Shown: positions 23,562-32,815, counted from the stretch's first letter. The stretch is DNA of 64,000 nt from Plantactinospora sp. BC1 (GCF_003030345.1 NZ_CP028158.1:806001-870000), one strand, 5' to 3'. Notes: generated by a model not told the origin, from the sequence alone. Numbers and translations: made by a program.

Positions 23562-23749
23562 CGGGCGGGGTCACGCGGTCTTGTCCTCTGTCCTCACGGC
23601 GTCGGGCGCAGGCAACCTACGGGAACGCGGCAGCAAGGCTCAACCGGTTTTCCACCGGACCCTGGTCGGTGCACCCCGGGTGGGGAGGCGAACTTGTGCC
23701 TAGCGGTCGGCCGGGAAAGCGCGACGGGTCTTCCGGGGTTGGGTCGGCC

Positions 23750-24493
23750 TCAGCGGGTGGCCGGGAGGCGGTAGACGGAGACGTGGGATCGAGACTCGGC
23801 GGTGAACTCCGAACCGGTCCAGTCCGCGTGCCGGGACTCCAGCTCGAACCCGGCCAACTGGGCCATCAGATCCAGTTCCGCCGGCCAGACGTAGCGGTGC
23901 GGGCTGCGGAACACCCGCGCGTCCCGACCGTCGCCGAACCGGAAGTGGTGCGAGACCACCTGCTGCCGCAGGACGTCGTAGGTGTCCAGCCCGATGTAGC
24001 CAGCGGCAGCCCCGAAGACCACCGCCTCCTGGCCGGGCGGGAGTTTACGCAGCTCAGGTACCCAGAGTTCGATGACGAAGCAACCGCCGGGCAGCAGGTG
24101 ACGGGCGGCGTTGCGGAAGCACGCGACCTGCTCGGCCTGGGTCAGCAGGTTGGAGATGCCGTTGTAGACGAGGTAGACGAGGGTGTGCTGCCCGCCGGTG
24201 GTGGCGGTGGCCATGTCGCCGACGACGACCGGGATTCTCGTCTCGTCGGCCTTGGTGCGCAGCCGGTCCACCATCGGACGGGACAGTTCGATGCCGCTGA
24301 CCGGTACGCCGCGCTCGCTGAGCGGTACGGCGACCCGTCCCGTCCCGATGGCGAACTCCAGCGCCGGTCCGGCGTCGGCAAGCTCGGCGAGGCGGTCCAC
24401 GGCGGGACCGAGAACCTCTGGGGCGAACATCCCCGCGCCCGGGGTGTCGTAGTTCTCGGCCGTCGCGGCGTCCCAGATCTCGTCCTGTCGCAT
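23750..24493 (-). CDS. Class I SAM-dependent methyltransferase
   Basis: A 247-residue methyltransferase. The SAM-binding region is ALEFAIGTGRVAVPL (glycine-rich motif I) with SGIELS as motif II, and VVVGDMAT and YLVYNGISNLLTQ follow, as in a broad uncharacterised actinobacterial group. Substrate unknown. It begins at ATG 24493 behind a 340-bp gap containing an AT-rich patch with a good minus-strand -10 (TATGAT). Confidence 0.82.
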   Translation of the reverse strand: MRQDEIWDAATAENYDTPGAGMFAPEVLGPAVDRLAELADAGPALEFAIGTGRVAVPLSERGVPVSGIELSRPMVDRLRTKADETRIPVVVGDMATATTGGQHTLVYLVYNGISNLLTQAEQVACFRNAARHLLPGGCFVIELWVPELRKLPPGQEAVVFGAAAGYIGLDTYDVLRQQVVSHHFRFGDGRDARVFRSPHRYVWPAELDLMAQLAGFELESRHADWTGSEFTAESRSHVSVYRLPATR

Positions 24494-24833
24494 CCGCCCA
24501 ACGATCGCGACCGGCGCGCGCCTCGTCCACCGATTTAGCCCCGCCGATCCACACCCGACCCCACCCGTGCGGAGCCACGGCAGCCCCCGTCATGCCTCGA
24601 TTATTGAATTTCCATTACCGATAATCCGTTAATGCCGGTCCCGGGTGCTGGAGAGCCTCCCGGGCGGCGCGAGCGGGGGGTACATCATAATGACAGTTCT
24701 TTGCCGTAAAGACTTACGCTGGTGTAAGACGGCCGCCCGCGCTGACCTTCTGAGCATCGGCTGACCTTCCGGGCGTCACTCCGACAGAGCGCCCGGCAGA
24801 CACGGAAGGCCCGGACCCCGGCGGGGCCCCGTT
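24494..24833. other. 340-bp intergenic region with AT-rich regulatory patch
   Basis: No credible gene. It holds an unusually AT-rich stretch (about 24599-24637) with CATTA/TAATG inverted halves. It also has a small dyad CTTAC-N6-GTAAG near 24714, a minus-strand TATGAT near 24686 facing the methyltransferase gene, and a 10-bp direct repeat GCTGACCTTC at 24741 and 24760. Confidence 0.4.
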
Positions 24834-25301
24834 TCAGTCCGTGGCGCGGCCGTAGCTGGCGCGGCCCTCGGCGACCTCGCGGGCCTGCCGTTCACGCCAC
24901 CGCTTCTGCGCGTCGCTGTTGCAGCGTCGGCAGACTCTGCGATAGCGGCCGGTACGGGTGTCGATCTCGCGGTCGTGACCGTTGCGGCACCGGGGATGCT
25001 GCCTACGGCCGCGACAGTTCTCGGCATGACTGAGCTGCCGCAGGTGGCTCGGCTCGATACAGTCCGGCACACCGCAGAGGTGGGCGACCTCCAGCTCGGG
25101 ATCGTAGCCGCCGACGAAGACGACATATGCGGCGATGTGCGCCCAGGCCCGGCCCGCGACCTTCTGGTACACGCCCCGCTGGCTACCGTAGCCGCGTACG
25201 ACGAGGCAGCCGTCCTCGCTGCGTACCGAGCGGTCCAAGAGGTACGTCCGGAGCGTTTCCTCGGTGAAGTGGCGGGACAGGCCCCTGATCTGGGAGAGCA
25301 C
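24834..25301 (-). CDS. HNH endonuclease-like protein
   Basis: A 155-residue protein of the phage and homing-endonuclease type. Residues 69-102 carry the HNH-like core (VAHLCGVPDC, EPSHLRQLSHAEN) with Cys and His residues positioned for the beta-beta-alpha-metal fold. A second Cys cluster follows (RCRNGHDRE then RVCRRCNSDAQKRW), probably a zinc-stabilised tail. It is free-standing, not inside an intron, and lies 86 bp from a tyrosine recombinase gene on the opposite strand. It could be a relic of a mobile element or a domesticated nuclease. Confidence 0.8.
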   Translation of the reverse strand: MLSQIRGLSRHFTEETLRTYLLDRSVRSEDGCLVVRGYGSQRGVYQKVAGRAWAHIAAYVVFVGGYDPELEVAHLCGVPDCIEPSHLRQLSHAENCRGRRQHPRCRNGHDREIDTRTGRYRRVCRRCNSDAQKRWRERQAREVAEGRASYGRATD

Positions 25302-25387
25302 GCGGGGAGAGTAGCCGGCACCTCCGACGGCGGTCTGCCGGGCGCGCCTCGGTGCGATTCCACGGCCGACCTGAGAACCTTCCTCAC

Positions 25388-26416
25388 ATGTCGTCGTCCG
25401 AGGTGGTGCCGCGCAGGTCGAGCAGCCCTGCGCTGACGACCGCCGGGCCCGCCGACTTCACCGAGGCCTGGCTGGACAACCGACGGCTCTCCGCGCACAC
25501 CCGGGAGGCGTACCGGCGGGACGTCGCCGGCTGGCTGACCTGGTGCGGGAGCCGGGACCTCGATCCGCTGCGGGCCTCGTTCCTCGACGTCAACGCGTAC
25601 GCCCGGCAGTTGGAGGCGACACTGGGGCGGCGTAGCGGCCGCCCGCTCACCCCGGCCACCGTCGCCCGCCGCCTCTCCGCGCTGTCCAGCTGGTACGACT
25701 TCCTGGTCAAGCTGCACGCCGTCGACGCCAATCCGGTGGCCGGCGCCGACCGCCCGAGGGTCGACCGGGACCACTCCGCCACCGTCGGGCTGACCCCCGA
25801 CGAGGTCGACGCGCTGCTGGCCGCGGCCGAGGCCGACACCGAACCGACCGCGATCCGGAACCGGGTCACCATCGCCCTGCTGGCCGACCTGGGACTGCGG
25901 GTCGGCGAGCTGATCTCGCTGGACCTGACCGACCTGGGTACCGAGCGAGGGCATCGCAGCATCCGCTTCGTCGGCAAGGGCGGCAAGGTCCGTCGCCGCG
26001 CCCTCACCCCCGGCACCGCGTACGCGGTGGACGCCTACCTGGCCGCCCGGGCCGCCGCCCAGGGGTGCAGCGTGCCGGAGTTGACCGGTCCACTGCTGGT
26101 CACCGCGACCGGTGCCCGGCTGGATCGGAACTCCGTGTTCCGGCTGGTCCGTCGGCTCGCCCGGGCGGCGGGCATCCACGCCTGGGCGCGGTTGTCGCCG
26201 CACTCGCTGCGGCACGCGTTCGCCACCACCGCCCGGGCCGAAGGGGTGTCCCTGGAGGACGTGCAGGACGCGATGGGACACGCGGACCCGCGCACGACCC
26301 GCCGGTACGACCGGGACCGGCACAACCTCGACCGCGATCCCGCGTACGTCCTCTGGACGGCGCGGGCCCGTCGCCGCGGCCGGCGCAACGGGACCGGCGG
26401 GGCGGATTTTCCCTGA
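25388..26416 (+). CDS. Tyrosine recombinase (copy 1)
   Basis: A 342-residue XerC/D-like recombinase. An N-terminal SAM-like core-binding domain spans residues 15-110. The catalytic residues are R171 in GLRVGEL, the K in GKGGKVRRR, H272 and R275 in HSLRHAF, a histidine in MGHADPRTT and the nucleophile Y307 in RRYDRDR. All are present, so it should be active. ATG 25388 is supported by alignment with the paralogue at 38535, which shares even the upstream CTGA(G/A)AA...TTCTC-like leader. No tRNA or attachment site is adjacent. Confidence 0.9.
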   Translation: MSSSEVVPRRSSSPALTTAGPADFTEAWLDNRRLSAHTREAYRRDVAGWLTWCGSRDLDPLRASFLDVNAYARQLEATLGRRSGRPLTPATVARRLSALSSWYDFLVKLHAVDANPVAGADRPRVDRDHSATVGLTPDEVDALLAAAEADTEPTAIRNRVTIALLADLGLRVGELISLDLTDLGTERGHRSIRFVGKGGKVRRRALTPGTAYAVDAYLAARAAAQGCSVPELTGPLLVTATGARLDRNSVFRLVRRLARAAGIHAWARLSPHSLRHAFATTARAEGVSLEDVQDAMGHADPRTTRRYDRDRHNLDRDPAYVLWTARARRRGRRNGTGGADFP

Positions 26417-26462
26417 GGCGCGGGTGTGTCCCACCCGCCGCACCGATCGGTAGGTTGATCGC

Positions 26463-27242
26463 GTGGAACAGCAGAAGCGACATCTGCACGCCTCGTCGTT
26501 CGGTGCGGCAGCGACCGCGTACGCCGAGCATCGCCCGGACTACGCGCGGACCGCCATCCGCTGGGCACTCCAGCCCGCGCCCGGCCCGCGGGTGCTCGAC
26601 CTCGGCGCCGGGACCGGCAAGCTCACCGCCACGGTGGTCGAGACGGGCGCCGACGTGACCGCGGTCGAGCCCGACCCGGCGATGCTGGCCGAGCTGTGCG
26701 GCGCACTGCCGGACGTTCCCGCGCTGCCGGGTAGCGCCGAGGCGATACCGCTGCCGGACGCGTCCGTCGACGCCGTACTGGCCGGCAACGCCATGCACTG
26801 GTTCGACATGGCCGTCGCGGGGCCCGAGATCGCCCGGGTCCTGGCGCCCGGCGGCATCCTGGCCGGCCTGTGGAACACCGTGGACGATCGGGTCGACTGG
26901 GTCGCCGGGCTGGCGCGGGTCAGCGGAAGCGCGGCGATCGGCCCGCGTGACACGCCCGCCAGTTGGCGCGCCGTGACGGCCGACGCGCACCTTCCGAAGA
27001 CTGGCGTGGCCGCCCGGTTCGGCTCGCCGGAGCAGGCCGAGTTCCCGCACGGGCAGCTCCGTACCGCCGACTCCCTCGTCGCGACGCTTGAGACGAGGGC
27101 GGGGATGTTGGTCATGCCGGAGCAGGAGCGGCAGGCCACGCTCGGCCGGATCCGGGCTTTCCTGGCCAGCCGACCGGAGACCGCGGAGGGTGAGTTCACC
27201 CTGCCGATGCTGACCTGCGTGCTGCGCGTCCGGCGGCTGTGA
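26463..27242 (+). CDS. Class I SAM-dependent methyltransferase
   Basis: A 259-residue methyltransferase with the opening SFGAAATAYAEHRPDY typical of a UbiE-like actinobacterial group, SAM motif VLDLGAGTGKLTA near residue 41 and MHWFD at the post-II position. The substrate is unknown. It begins at GTG 26463, 46 bp after the recombinase. The following GNAT gene begins 41 bp beyond its stop, so these may be co-transcribed. Confidence 0.85.
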   Translation: MEQQKRHLHASSFGAAATAYAEHRPDYARTAIRWALQPAPGPRVLDLGAGTGKLTATVVETGADVTAVEPDPAMLAELCGALPDVPALPGSAEAIPLPDASVDAVLAGNAMHWFDMAVAGPEIARVLAPGGILAGLWNTVDDRVDWVAGLARVSGSAAIGPRDTPASWRAVTADAHLPKTGVAARFGSPEQAEFPHGQLRTADSLVATLETRAGMLVMPEQERQATLGRIRAFLASRPETAEGEFTLPMLTCVLRVRRL

Positions 27243-27283
27243 CGGGCCGCGGCGGGGGCCGTCCCGCGCGGCGTGGAGGTGGG

Positions 27284-27799
27284 ATGCGCACCTCGTTGAC
27301 CACGCCCCGACTGCGACTTCGGCCCTTCGTGCCGGCCGATGCCGAGGAGCTGCACGGCCTCTTCTCCGATCCGCTGACCAACACCATCGGGTCGGGACCG
27401 TTCACCGCGCTGGCCGAGACCGAACGGTGGATCCGCAACCGGATGAGCGCCCAGCGGGAGCACGGTCTGTGCTGGTACGCGGTGCGGGATCTCGACACCG
27501 ACACGTTGGTCGGCAACTGCGGCATGCTGAGTGGACGGACCGGGTACGCCGAGCCCGAGATCGGCTACCTGATCCGGAAGAGCCACCAGGGTCACGGGTA
27601 CGCCTCGGAGGCCGCCAGCGCCGTCCTGGGTGAGTGCCGGTCGGCGGGCATCGGTCGGGTCTGGGCCACTATCCGCCCGCACAACGCCCCGTCACGCCGG
27701 ATTGCCGAGCGACTGGGCATGCGCGTCGCCCGGACCGAGCACGACGATTGTGGACCGCTGATCTTCTACGTCGTCGACCTCGGCCAGGCCGACGCCTGA
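27284..27799 (+). CDS. GNAT N-acetyltransferase, RimJ/RimL type
   Basis: A 171-residue acetyltransferase with the RimJ/RimL opening TPRLRLRPF and acetyl-CoA-binding segment SHQGHGYASEA (R/Q-x-x-G-x-G/A). It probably acetylates a protein N-terminus or a small amine. ATG 27284 follows GGAGGTGGG and is preferred to the GTG 27239 that overlaps the previous stop. Confidence 0.85.
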   Translation: MRTSLTTPRLRLRPFVPADAEELHGLFSDPLTNTIGSGPFTALAETERWIRNRMSAQREHGLCWYAVRDLDTDTLVGNCGMLSGRTGYAEPEIGYLIRKSHQGHGYASEAASAVLGECRSAGIGRVWATIRPHNAPSRRIAERLGMRVARTEHDDCGPLIFYVVDLGQADA

Positions 27800-27922
27800 C
27801 AGCACCCCGGACGAGCCACGGGTCGACCCGGGTCGCATTCCAAGCACCCGCCGTCCGGCCCCAGCCCGCCGTTCGGCCATCCTCCGGTCCGTCGCTGTCG
27901 CCGTCTTCGTACGCCGCCGGCC

Positions 27923-28411
27923 TCACCAGCCTTCGCCGGCACGGTCGGCGGTGCCGAGCACGTGGGCGTTGATCGCCACGACGAGATGGCCCAGCTCGCT
28001 GATCTCGACGACCTCGACCCCACCCTCGCGCAGGGTCCGTACACCATCGCAGTCGGCGAAGAGCAGCGGCTCGCGCAGCGCGAGTACCACCCGGGCGATG
28101 CCGGCGTCGAGCAGCAGGTCGGTGCAGGGGTCCGGCCGCGACCTGCGCATCGTGCACGGCTCCATCGAGGTGTAGAGCGTCGCCCGGGCCAGCTCCAGGT
28201 CGGTACGGCCGGCGAGCTTCGTCAGGGCGGCCTCCTCCGCGTGGTGGTGCGGTTCGGTCTCGCCGGTGTAGCCGGTGGCGAGTACGTCGCCGTACCGGTC
28301 GACGATGATCGCGCCGACGGCGTAGTGGGTCGGCGAGGGTGGCGAGAGCCGGGACAGGTCGATGGCCGCCCGAAGCCATCGCCGATCCTGCGCGGTGCCG
28401 CCGCCGTTCAT
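27923..28411 (-). CDS. RibD-like cytidine/deoxycytidylate deaminase family protein
   Basis: A 162-residue single-domain deaminase. The zinc site is complete: HAEEAAL supplies His and the catalytic Glu, and EPCTMRRSRPDPC supplies both Cys with the spacing of the riboflavin enzyme RibD. The RibD reductase domain is absent. The substrate could be a pyrimidine or pteridine-like nucleotide. ATG 28411 is the only sensible start. Confidence 0.8.
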   Translation of the reverse strand: MNGGGTAQDRRWLRAAIDLSRLSPPSPTHYAVGAIIVDRYGDVLATGYTGETEPHHHAEEAALTKLAGRTDLELARATLYTSMEPCTMRRSRPDPCTDLLLDAGIARVVLALREPLLFADCDGVRTLREGGVEVVEISELGHLVVAINAHVLGTADRAGEGW

Positions 28412-28541
28412 GCCCCGCCGTCGAACGACGGCACGTCGGTCACCGTCCGCATCCTGATCACCACGACATTCAACTCCGGGCGGGTCCGTCAGCGGTGCGC
28501 AGGGTGGTCGGGTCAGGACCCGTCACCGCCGGTGGAGCTGT

Positions 28542-28578
28542 CGCGGGCCGGCCGGTCGGTGCCGCCGGCCGGCCCGCG
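28542..28578 (-). terminator. Terminator of the first ABC operon
   Basis: A perfect 14-bp stem (CGCGGGCCGGCCGG and its complement) with a 9-nt loop lies 10 bp beyond the permease stop. Confidence 0.65.
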
Positions 28579-28587
28579 CCGGGCGGG

Positions 28588-29604
28588 TCAGCCGACCCGC
28601 CGCTGGATCCGCCACAGCCCGAAGACGGTCAGCAGCGCGCTGAGCGCCAGATAGATCGCCGACTCCAGCCACTGGAACGGCCAGTAGCGGTGGTTGGGCT
28701 GGTAGGAGAGGTCGACGTGCAGGTCCAGTTCGCCGAGGCACCGCGCGGAGTCACCGAACGTGCCGGTCGCCCCGGTCCGGGGCGGCCGCATCAGGCAGTC
28801 GTCGAACCGGGCGGCGTCGAGCGTCCGGCCGTCTGCGGTACGCAGCTCGCTGGTCCGGGTGACCCAGGCGTCGGGCACGGTCAGTCCACGTACGACGGCG
28901 GCGCCGCTGATGCTGCCCAGTCCACGCGCCTCGTTGATCGCCTCGGCCGTCATCGGCCGGGTGACGTCGACCGGCTCCATCAGGTACGGCCGCACCAGGT
29001 TCGGCATCCCGAACTGGACGACGGCGAAGACGCCGATCGTGAGGGCCATCGCGGGCAGGGTACGCCGGGCGAGGAGTCCGAGCACGGTGCCGAGGGTGAC
29101 CGCGAAGAGGGCGTACCCGATGGGTGCGATGTTCCGGGCGCCGAACACGACGGTGCTGAACCGGTCGTCGGCGACCGCGTCGACGGGGCTGGCCGCCCAG
29201 GTGAGCAGCAGGCTGACCAGCCCGACCATCGTCGCGCCGGCCAGGCCGACGACGAGCAGCCTGGTCAGCAGCCAGCGGCGGCGGGAGATGCTCTGGTTCC
29301 AGACCAGCCGGTGGGTGCCGGCGTCGAGTTCCCGGGCGACGAGCGGCGCCCCCCAGAACATCCCGAGGATTCCGGGGAGCAGGCCGAGGAGACCGGCCAG
29401 GATCAGCAGGGTGTTCTGGTGCTCGGCGACGAACTGCCCCATCGCCTGGGCGCAGTCGCCGTGCGGCCGGCACCGGTCGAGATAGCCGTCCCGGCTGTCC
29501 CGGATCCGTGTGCCGAGCCAGAGCAGGTAGCCGGCGAGCACCACCAGGGCGGCGGCGCCGACGAGGGCCTGGGCGCGGAACTGTCGCCAGCTCATCCAGA
29601 TCAT
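28588..29604 (-). CDS. ABC-2 type transporter permease
   Basis: A 338-residue integral membrane protein with about six hydrophobic helices. One lies near the N-terminus (ALVGAAALVVLAGYLLW), a cluster falls around residues 65-215, and the last is YLALSALLTVFGLW. A large extracytoplasmic loop (about 215-305) precedes the final helix. ATG 29604 overlaps the ATPase stop (ATGA) and is preferred to the longer frame. With the ATPase it forms an exporter of unknown cargo; antibiotic or peptide export is typical of the type. Confidence 0.82.
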   Translation of the reverse strand: MIWMSWRQFRAQALVGAAALVVLAGYLLWLGTRIRDSRDGYLDRCRPHGDCAQAMGQFVAEHQNTLLILAGLLGLLPGILGMFWGAPLVARELDAGTHRLVWNQSISRRRWLLTRLLVVGLAGATMVGLVSLLLTWAASPVDAVADDRFSTVVFGARNIAPIGYALFAVTLGTVLGLLARRTLPAMALTIGVFAVVQFGMPNLVRPYLMEPVDVTRPMTAEAINEARGLGSISGAAVVRGLTVPDAWVTRTSELRTADGRTLDAARFDDCLMRPPRTGATGTFGDSARCLGELDLHVDLSYQPNHRYWPFQWLESAIYLALSALLTVFGLWRIQRRVG

Positions 29605-30506
29605 CGCCGGACCTCCCCGGCGGCATCGGCGGCCGACGACTCGGACGCCCGGGTCAGATAGCCGAGGACCAGCTCCGCCAGCCCGACCGGTTCCACCGGC
29701 CACGGTAGCGGCGGCAACCCGCCGCCGGCCCGGACCAGCAGCCGCGAGTGCCGGTCGGTCCGCTCCGCCCGGATCACCTCGACCCCGGCCGGCAGCCGGT
29801 CCAGCTCGTCGCGGGGCGCGAGGAGCCGGTGGTGGGCGGCCAGCAGATCGGGTACGTCACCAGCCAGCTGCACCCGGGACCCGGAGAGCACCACGAGGTG
29901 GTCGCAGACCCGTTCGACGTCGCCGAGCAGGTGCGACGAGAGTACGGCGCTGGCGCCGAGTTCGGCGACGAACTCCCGCAGGTTCCCCATGAACCCCTCT
30001 CGGGCCAGCGGGTCGAGCGCGGCGGCCGGCTCGTCGAGGATCAGCAGCTCGGGGCGTTTCGCGGCGGCGACCGTCAGCGCCAGTTGGGCGCGCTGGCCGC
30101 CGGAGAGCCGCCCGGCCCGCTGCGCCGGGTTGAGGCCGACCTGTGCGATCCGGCGTTCGGCGAGGGCCCGGTCCCAGGACGGGTTCAGCCGGGCACCCAT
30201 CCGCAGGTGGTCGGCGACGGTGAACGAGGCGTACACCGGGGTGTCCTGGGCGACGAAGCCGACCCGGGACAGGTGGGCCGGGGTCGAGGCCGGGCGTGAC
30301 CCGAGCACCCGCAGTGTGCCCGAGGTCGGGGTGATCAAGCCGCAGGCCAGCTGCAACAGCGTCGACTTGCCGGCCCCGTTCGGTCCGACCAGGCCGATCA
30401 GCCGCCCGGCGGGGATCGTCAGGTCGCAGTCGGTCAGCGCCGGGCGGCGGCCGTAGCGTTTCGTCACGTGCTCGGCGTGCAGCACGGCAGCGGGATAGGT
30501 TCGCAT
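29601..30506 (-). CDS. ABC transporter ATP-binding protein
   Basis: A 301-residue ATPase with Walker A GPNGAGKST (about residue 41), signature LSGGQRAQ, Walker B LLILDEPAAALD and the switch H in SSHLLGD. The C-terminal 80 residues form the extra domain seen in drug or lantibiotic exporters. The stop overlaps the permease start, so they are made in step. The nearby divergent small ORF at 30513 may share its promoter region. Confidence 0.92.
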   Translation of the reverse strand: MRTYPAAVLHAEHVTKRYGRRPALTDCDLTIPAGRLIGLVGPNGAGKSTLLQLACGLITPTSGTLRVLGSRPASTPAHLSRVGFVAQDTPVYASFTVADHLRMGARLNPSWDRALAERRIAQVGLNPAQRAGRLSGGQRAQLALTVAAAKRPELLILDEPAAALDPLAREGFMGNLREFVAELGASAVLSSHLLGDVERVCDHLVVLSGSRVQLAGDVPDLLAAHHRLLAPRDELDRLPAGVEVIRAERTDRHSRLLVRAGGGLPPLPWPVEPVGLAELVLGYLTRASESSAADAAGEVRR

Positions 30507-30512
30507 CGCCCC

Positions 30513-30863
30513 ATGCTCGGCAGCGCGGTCGCCGCCGGCATCGGTCCACAGTACGGTCGCCGGTGCTCGCGACCGTACTTTCGGCCGGTTCGCCGGTGGG
30601 TCGAAGCTTCCCGGCCTTCCGGTCCGGTCCGGACCCTACCGGTGCCGGCGGCCGCTGCCGTGGCGGTCGCCGGGTTCGGGGTACCCGTCGGCACCTGGTG
30701 GTCCGCCCTGCCGGACGAGCCGGGATTCACCGCCGTGACGGTGCTGAACTCGCTGGGCTGGCTGCTGGCGGTACTGACCGGGCTGGGGCTGCGCGCCGCC
30801 GACGCCCGCCAGCCCGACACGGCGAAGCCGACCGTCCGGGCGCAGCCGGCGGGCCGGGACTGA
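30513..30863 (+). CDS. Hypothetical small membrane protein
   Basis: The 3' part of this frame (from about 30640) has clear actinobacterial third-position bias and encodes two hydrophobic helices (AAAAVAVAGFGVPVGTWW and LNSLGWLLAVLTGLGL) with a short polar tail. The 5' part is Arg-rich and less convincing. ATG 30513 has no clear ribosome-binding site, so the start is uncertain. No family is recognised. Confidence 0.4.
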   Translation: MLGSAVAAGIGPQYGRRCSRPYFRPVRRWVEASRPSGPVRTLPVPAAAAVAVAGFGVPVGTWWSALPDEPGFTAVTVLNSLGWLLAVLTGLGLRAADARQPDTAKPTVRAQPAGRD

Positions 30864-30914
30864 GGGCGCCGCCCGGAGCGCGTACCGGTGACGGGTCGCG
30901 GTCCGGGCGGCCGG

Positions 30915-31778
30915 TCACACGTCGCGGCGGCGTACCACGACCAGGGCGAGGACGATCGCGACCAGTGGCCAGGCCGCGTAGACGATCCACGACTCGGTGA
31001 CGCCGGCCCGGTGGAAGCCGTCACCGGACGGCGGCACCCACATCGCGGTCAGCCGTTCCCAGGCGGTGAGCACCATCGCGTGGTTGATCTCGGCGGACCA
31101 GCGGGTCCGGATCGAGAAGAACTGCGGCAGCATCAGCAGGGCGAAGATGCCGGTGACCATCGTGGTGGCGCCGTGCCGGATCAGCACCCCGAGGCCGAGG
31201 CCGATCAGTGCGCAGACCGTGGGGAGCAGCGCGGCGGCGACCAGGGCACGCAGCGCGACCGGTTCGGTGACCGATATCGCGGCGCCCCGCCTGTCGAGGA
31301 TGGCCTGGGAGACCGCGAACGCGCCGCTGGCGGCGAGGGTGCCGGCCGCCGTCCAGAGCGCGGTCACCACGGCCGCCTTGGCCAGTACCACCGACTCCCG
31401 GGCCGGTACCGCGATGGTGGTGGTCCGGATCAGGCCGCTGCCGTACTCGCCGACCACCGTGATCGCGCCCGCGCTGACCGCGACCAGCGCCAGCGTCCAG
31501 TAGCCCACCAGCGGGAACGCGTCGGAGAGCGCGAAGATCGGCTCCCGTTGCGCCTCCGGGCTCATCGTCGGGAAGTCCCGGTAGTCGTCGAGCGCCTCCA
31601 TCGTGGCGGTACCGATCACGAAGAGCGTGCCGAGGAGCAGCGTCCAGGGTGTCGACCGCAGCGACCAGACCTTGATCCACTCGGCGGCGAGCAGGTCCCG
31701 GAACCGGGCGGGTGGTTCGGTGGCCGCGTCGGCCCGGCTCGCCGGGGTCGGGGTCGAGCCGGCGGTGTCGGTGCTCAT
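30915..31778 (-). CDS. ABC-2 type transporter permease
   Basis: A 287-residue membrane protein that begins with a soluble Ala/Thr/Pro leader and then ARFRDLLAAEWIKVWSLRST, the usual cytoplasmic lead-in of ABC-2 permeases. Six hydrophobic segments follow. ATG 31778 overlaps the ATPase stop (ATGA). The long open frame running further upstream lies antisense-like inside the ATPase gene and is rejected. It forms an exporter with the preceding ATPase. Confidence 0.85.
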   Translation of the reverse strand: MSTDTAGSTPTPASRADAATEPPARFRDLLAAEWIKVWSLRSTPWTLLLGTLFVIGTATMEALDDYRDFPTMSPEAQREPIFALSDAFPLVGYWTLALVAVSAGAITVVGEYGSGLIRTTTIAVPARESVVLAKAAVVTALWTAAGTLAASGAFAVSQAILDRRGAAISVTEPVALRALVAAALLPTVCALIGLGLGVLIRHGATTMVTGIFALLMLPQFFSIRTRWSAEINHAMVLTAWERLTAMWVPPSGDGFHRAGVTESWIVYAAWPLVAIVLALVVVRRRDV

Positions 31779-32719
31779 CGGGGCCGCCCCGCCAGGTATT
31801 CGACGCGGTCGGCGGTGAGTTCCATGAAGGCGTCCTCCAGTGAGGCGGTCCGGGTGGCGAGTTCGTGCAGCACGATCCGGTGGTCGAAGGCGAGGGTGCC
31901 GATCTGCTCGGCCGGCAGCCCGGTCACGGTCAGTGCCCCGTCCGCCGCCTCCACCCGGGCCCCGGCGGCGGTGAGCAGCGCGGCGAGTTCGGCGGCACGT
32001 GGGGTACGCACCAGCACGCCCTGCCGGCCGCTGCGGGCGGCGAAGTCGGCCAGCGGCTCGGCGGCGACCAGCCGGCCCTGGCCGATCACGACGAGCTGGT
32101 CGGCGGTGTTCTCCATCTCGGTCATCAGGTGGCTGGAGAGGAAGACCGTCCGGCCCTCGGCGGCGAGCCGGCGGAACAGGTGGCGGACCCAGAGCACCCC
32201 CTCCGGGTCCATCCCGTTGATCGGCTCGTCGAAGAGGAGTACCGGCGGGTCGCCGAGGAGTGCGGTGGCGATGCCGAGCCGCTGCCTCATGCCGAGGGAG
32301 AATCCGCCGACACGCTGCCGGGCCACCTCGGTCAACCCCACCTCGTCGAGTACCTCGTCGACCCGGCGCGGCGACAGGCCGTTGCTGCGGGCCAGCGCGG
32401 ACAGGTGTGCCCGGGCGCTGCGTCCGCCGTGCACGTGGTTCGCGTCGAGCAGGGCACCGACGTGCCGCAGTCCACGGCGGTGGCTCCGGAACGGCACGCC
32501 GCCGACCGTGGCGGTGCCCCGGGTCGGGGCGTCCAGGCCGAGGATCATCCGCAGCGTGGTGGTCTTGCCCGCCCCGTTCGGGCCGAGGAAGCCGGTGACG
32601 TGCCCCGGCCGTACCGTGCAGGAGAGGCCGTCGACGGCGGTCCGCCGGCCGTATCGCTTGGTCAGGTCGTGAAGTTCGATCACGACCGCAACGCTGCCGG
32701 TCCGGCCGGACCCGGTCAT
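31775..32719 (-). CDS. ABC transporter ATP-binding protein (bacitracin-type)
   Basis: A 314-residue ATPase with Walker A GPNGAGKTT, a degenerate signature GFSLGMRQRLG, Walker B VLLFDEPINGMDPEG and the switch H in SSHLMTE. The wording matches the bacitracin/lantibiotic-export subfamily. ATG 32719 is used; GTG 32683 (giving MIELHDLTKRYG) matches homologues better and could be the true start. It is divergent from the two-component system at 32816, which probably regulates it. Confidence 0.9.
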   Translation of the reverse strand: MTGSGRTGSVAVVIELHDLTKRYGRRTAVDGLSCTVRPGHVTGFLGPNGAGKTTTLRMILGLDAPTRGTATVGGVPFRSHRRGLRHVGALLDANHVHGGRSARAHLSALARSNGLSPRRVDEVLDEVGLTEVARQRVGGFSLGMRQRLGIATALLGDPPVLLFDEPINGMDPEGVLWVRHLFRRLAAEGRTVFLSSHLMTEMENTADQLVVIGQGRLVAAEPLADFAARSGRQGVLVRTPRAAELAALLTAAGARVEAADGALTVTGLPAEQIGTLAFDHRIVLHELATRTASLEDAFMELTADRVEYLAGRPR

Positions 32720-32815
32720 CGGGCCGGCGGCGGCAATGCCCGCAGCGCCGCCCGCCTGCGGGATTACGTCCGTGGACCGATGTCGGGCGGGCCGCCCGGT
32801 GGCTAGTCTCGCGGC

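Noticed and set aside
24780-24833. Terminator of the HNH gene
   Set aside because: The GC runs can fold in several short ways, but no convincing stem with a tail stands out.
25300-25390. Attachment site for the first recombinase
   Set aside because: No tRNA gene or matching core repeat could be found near either recombinase.
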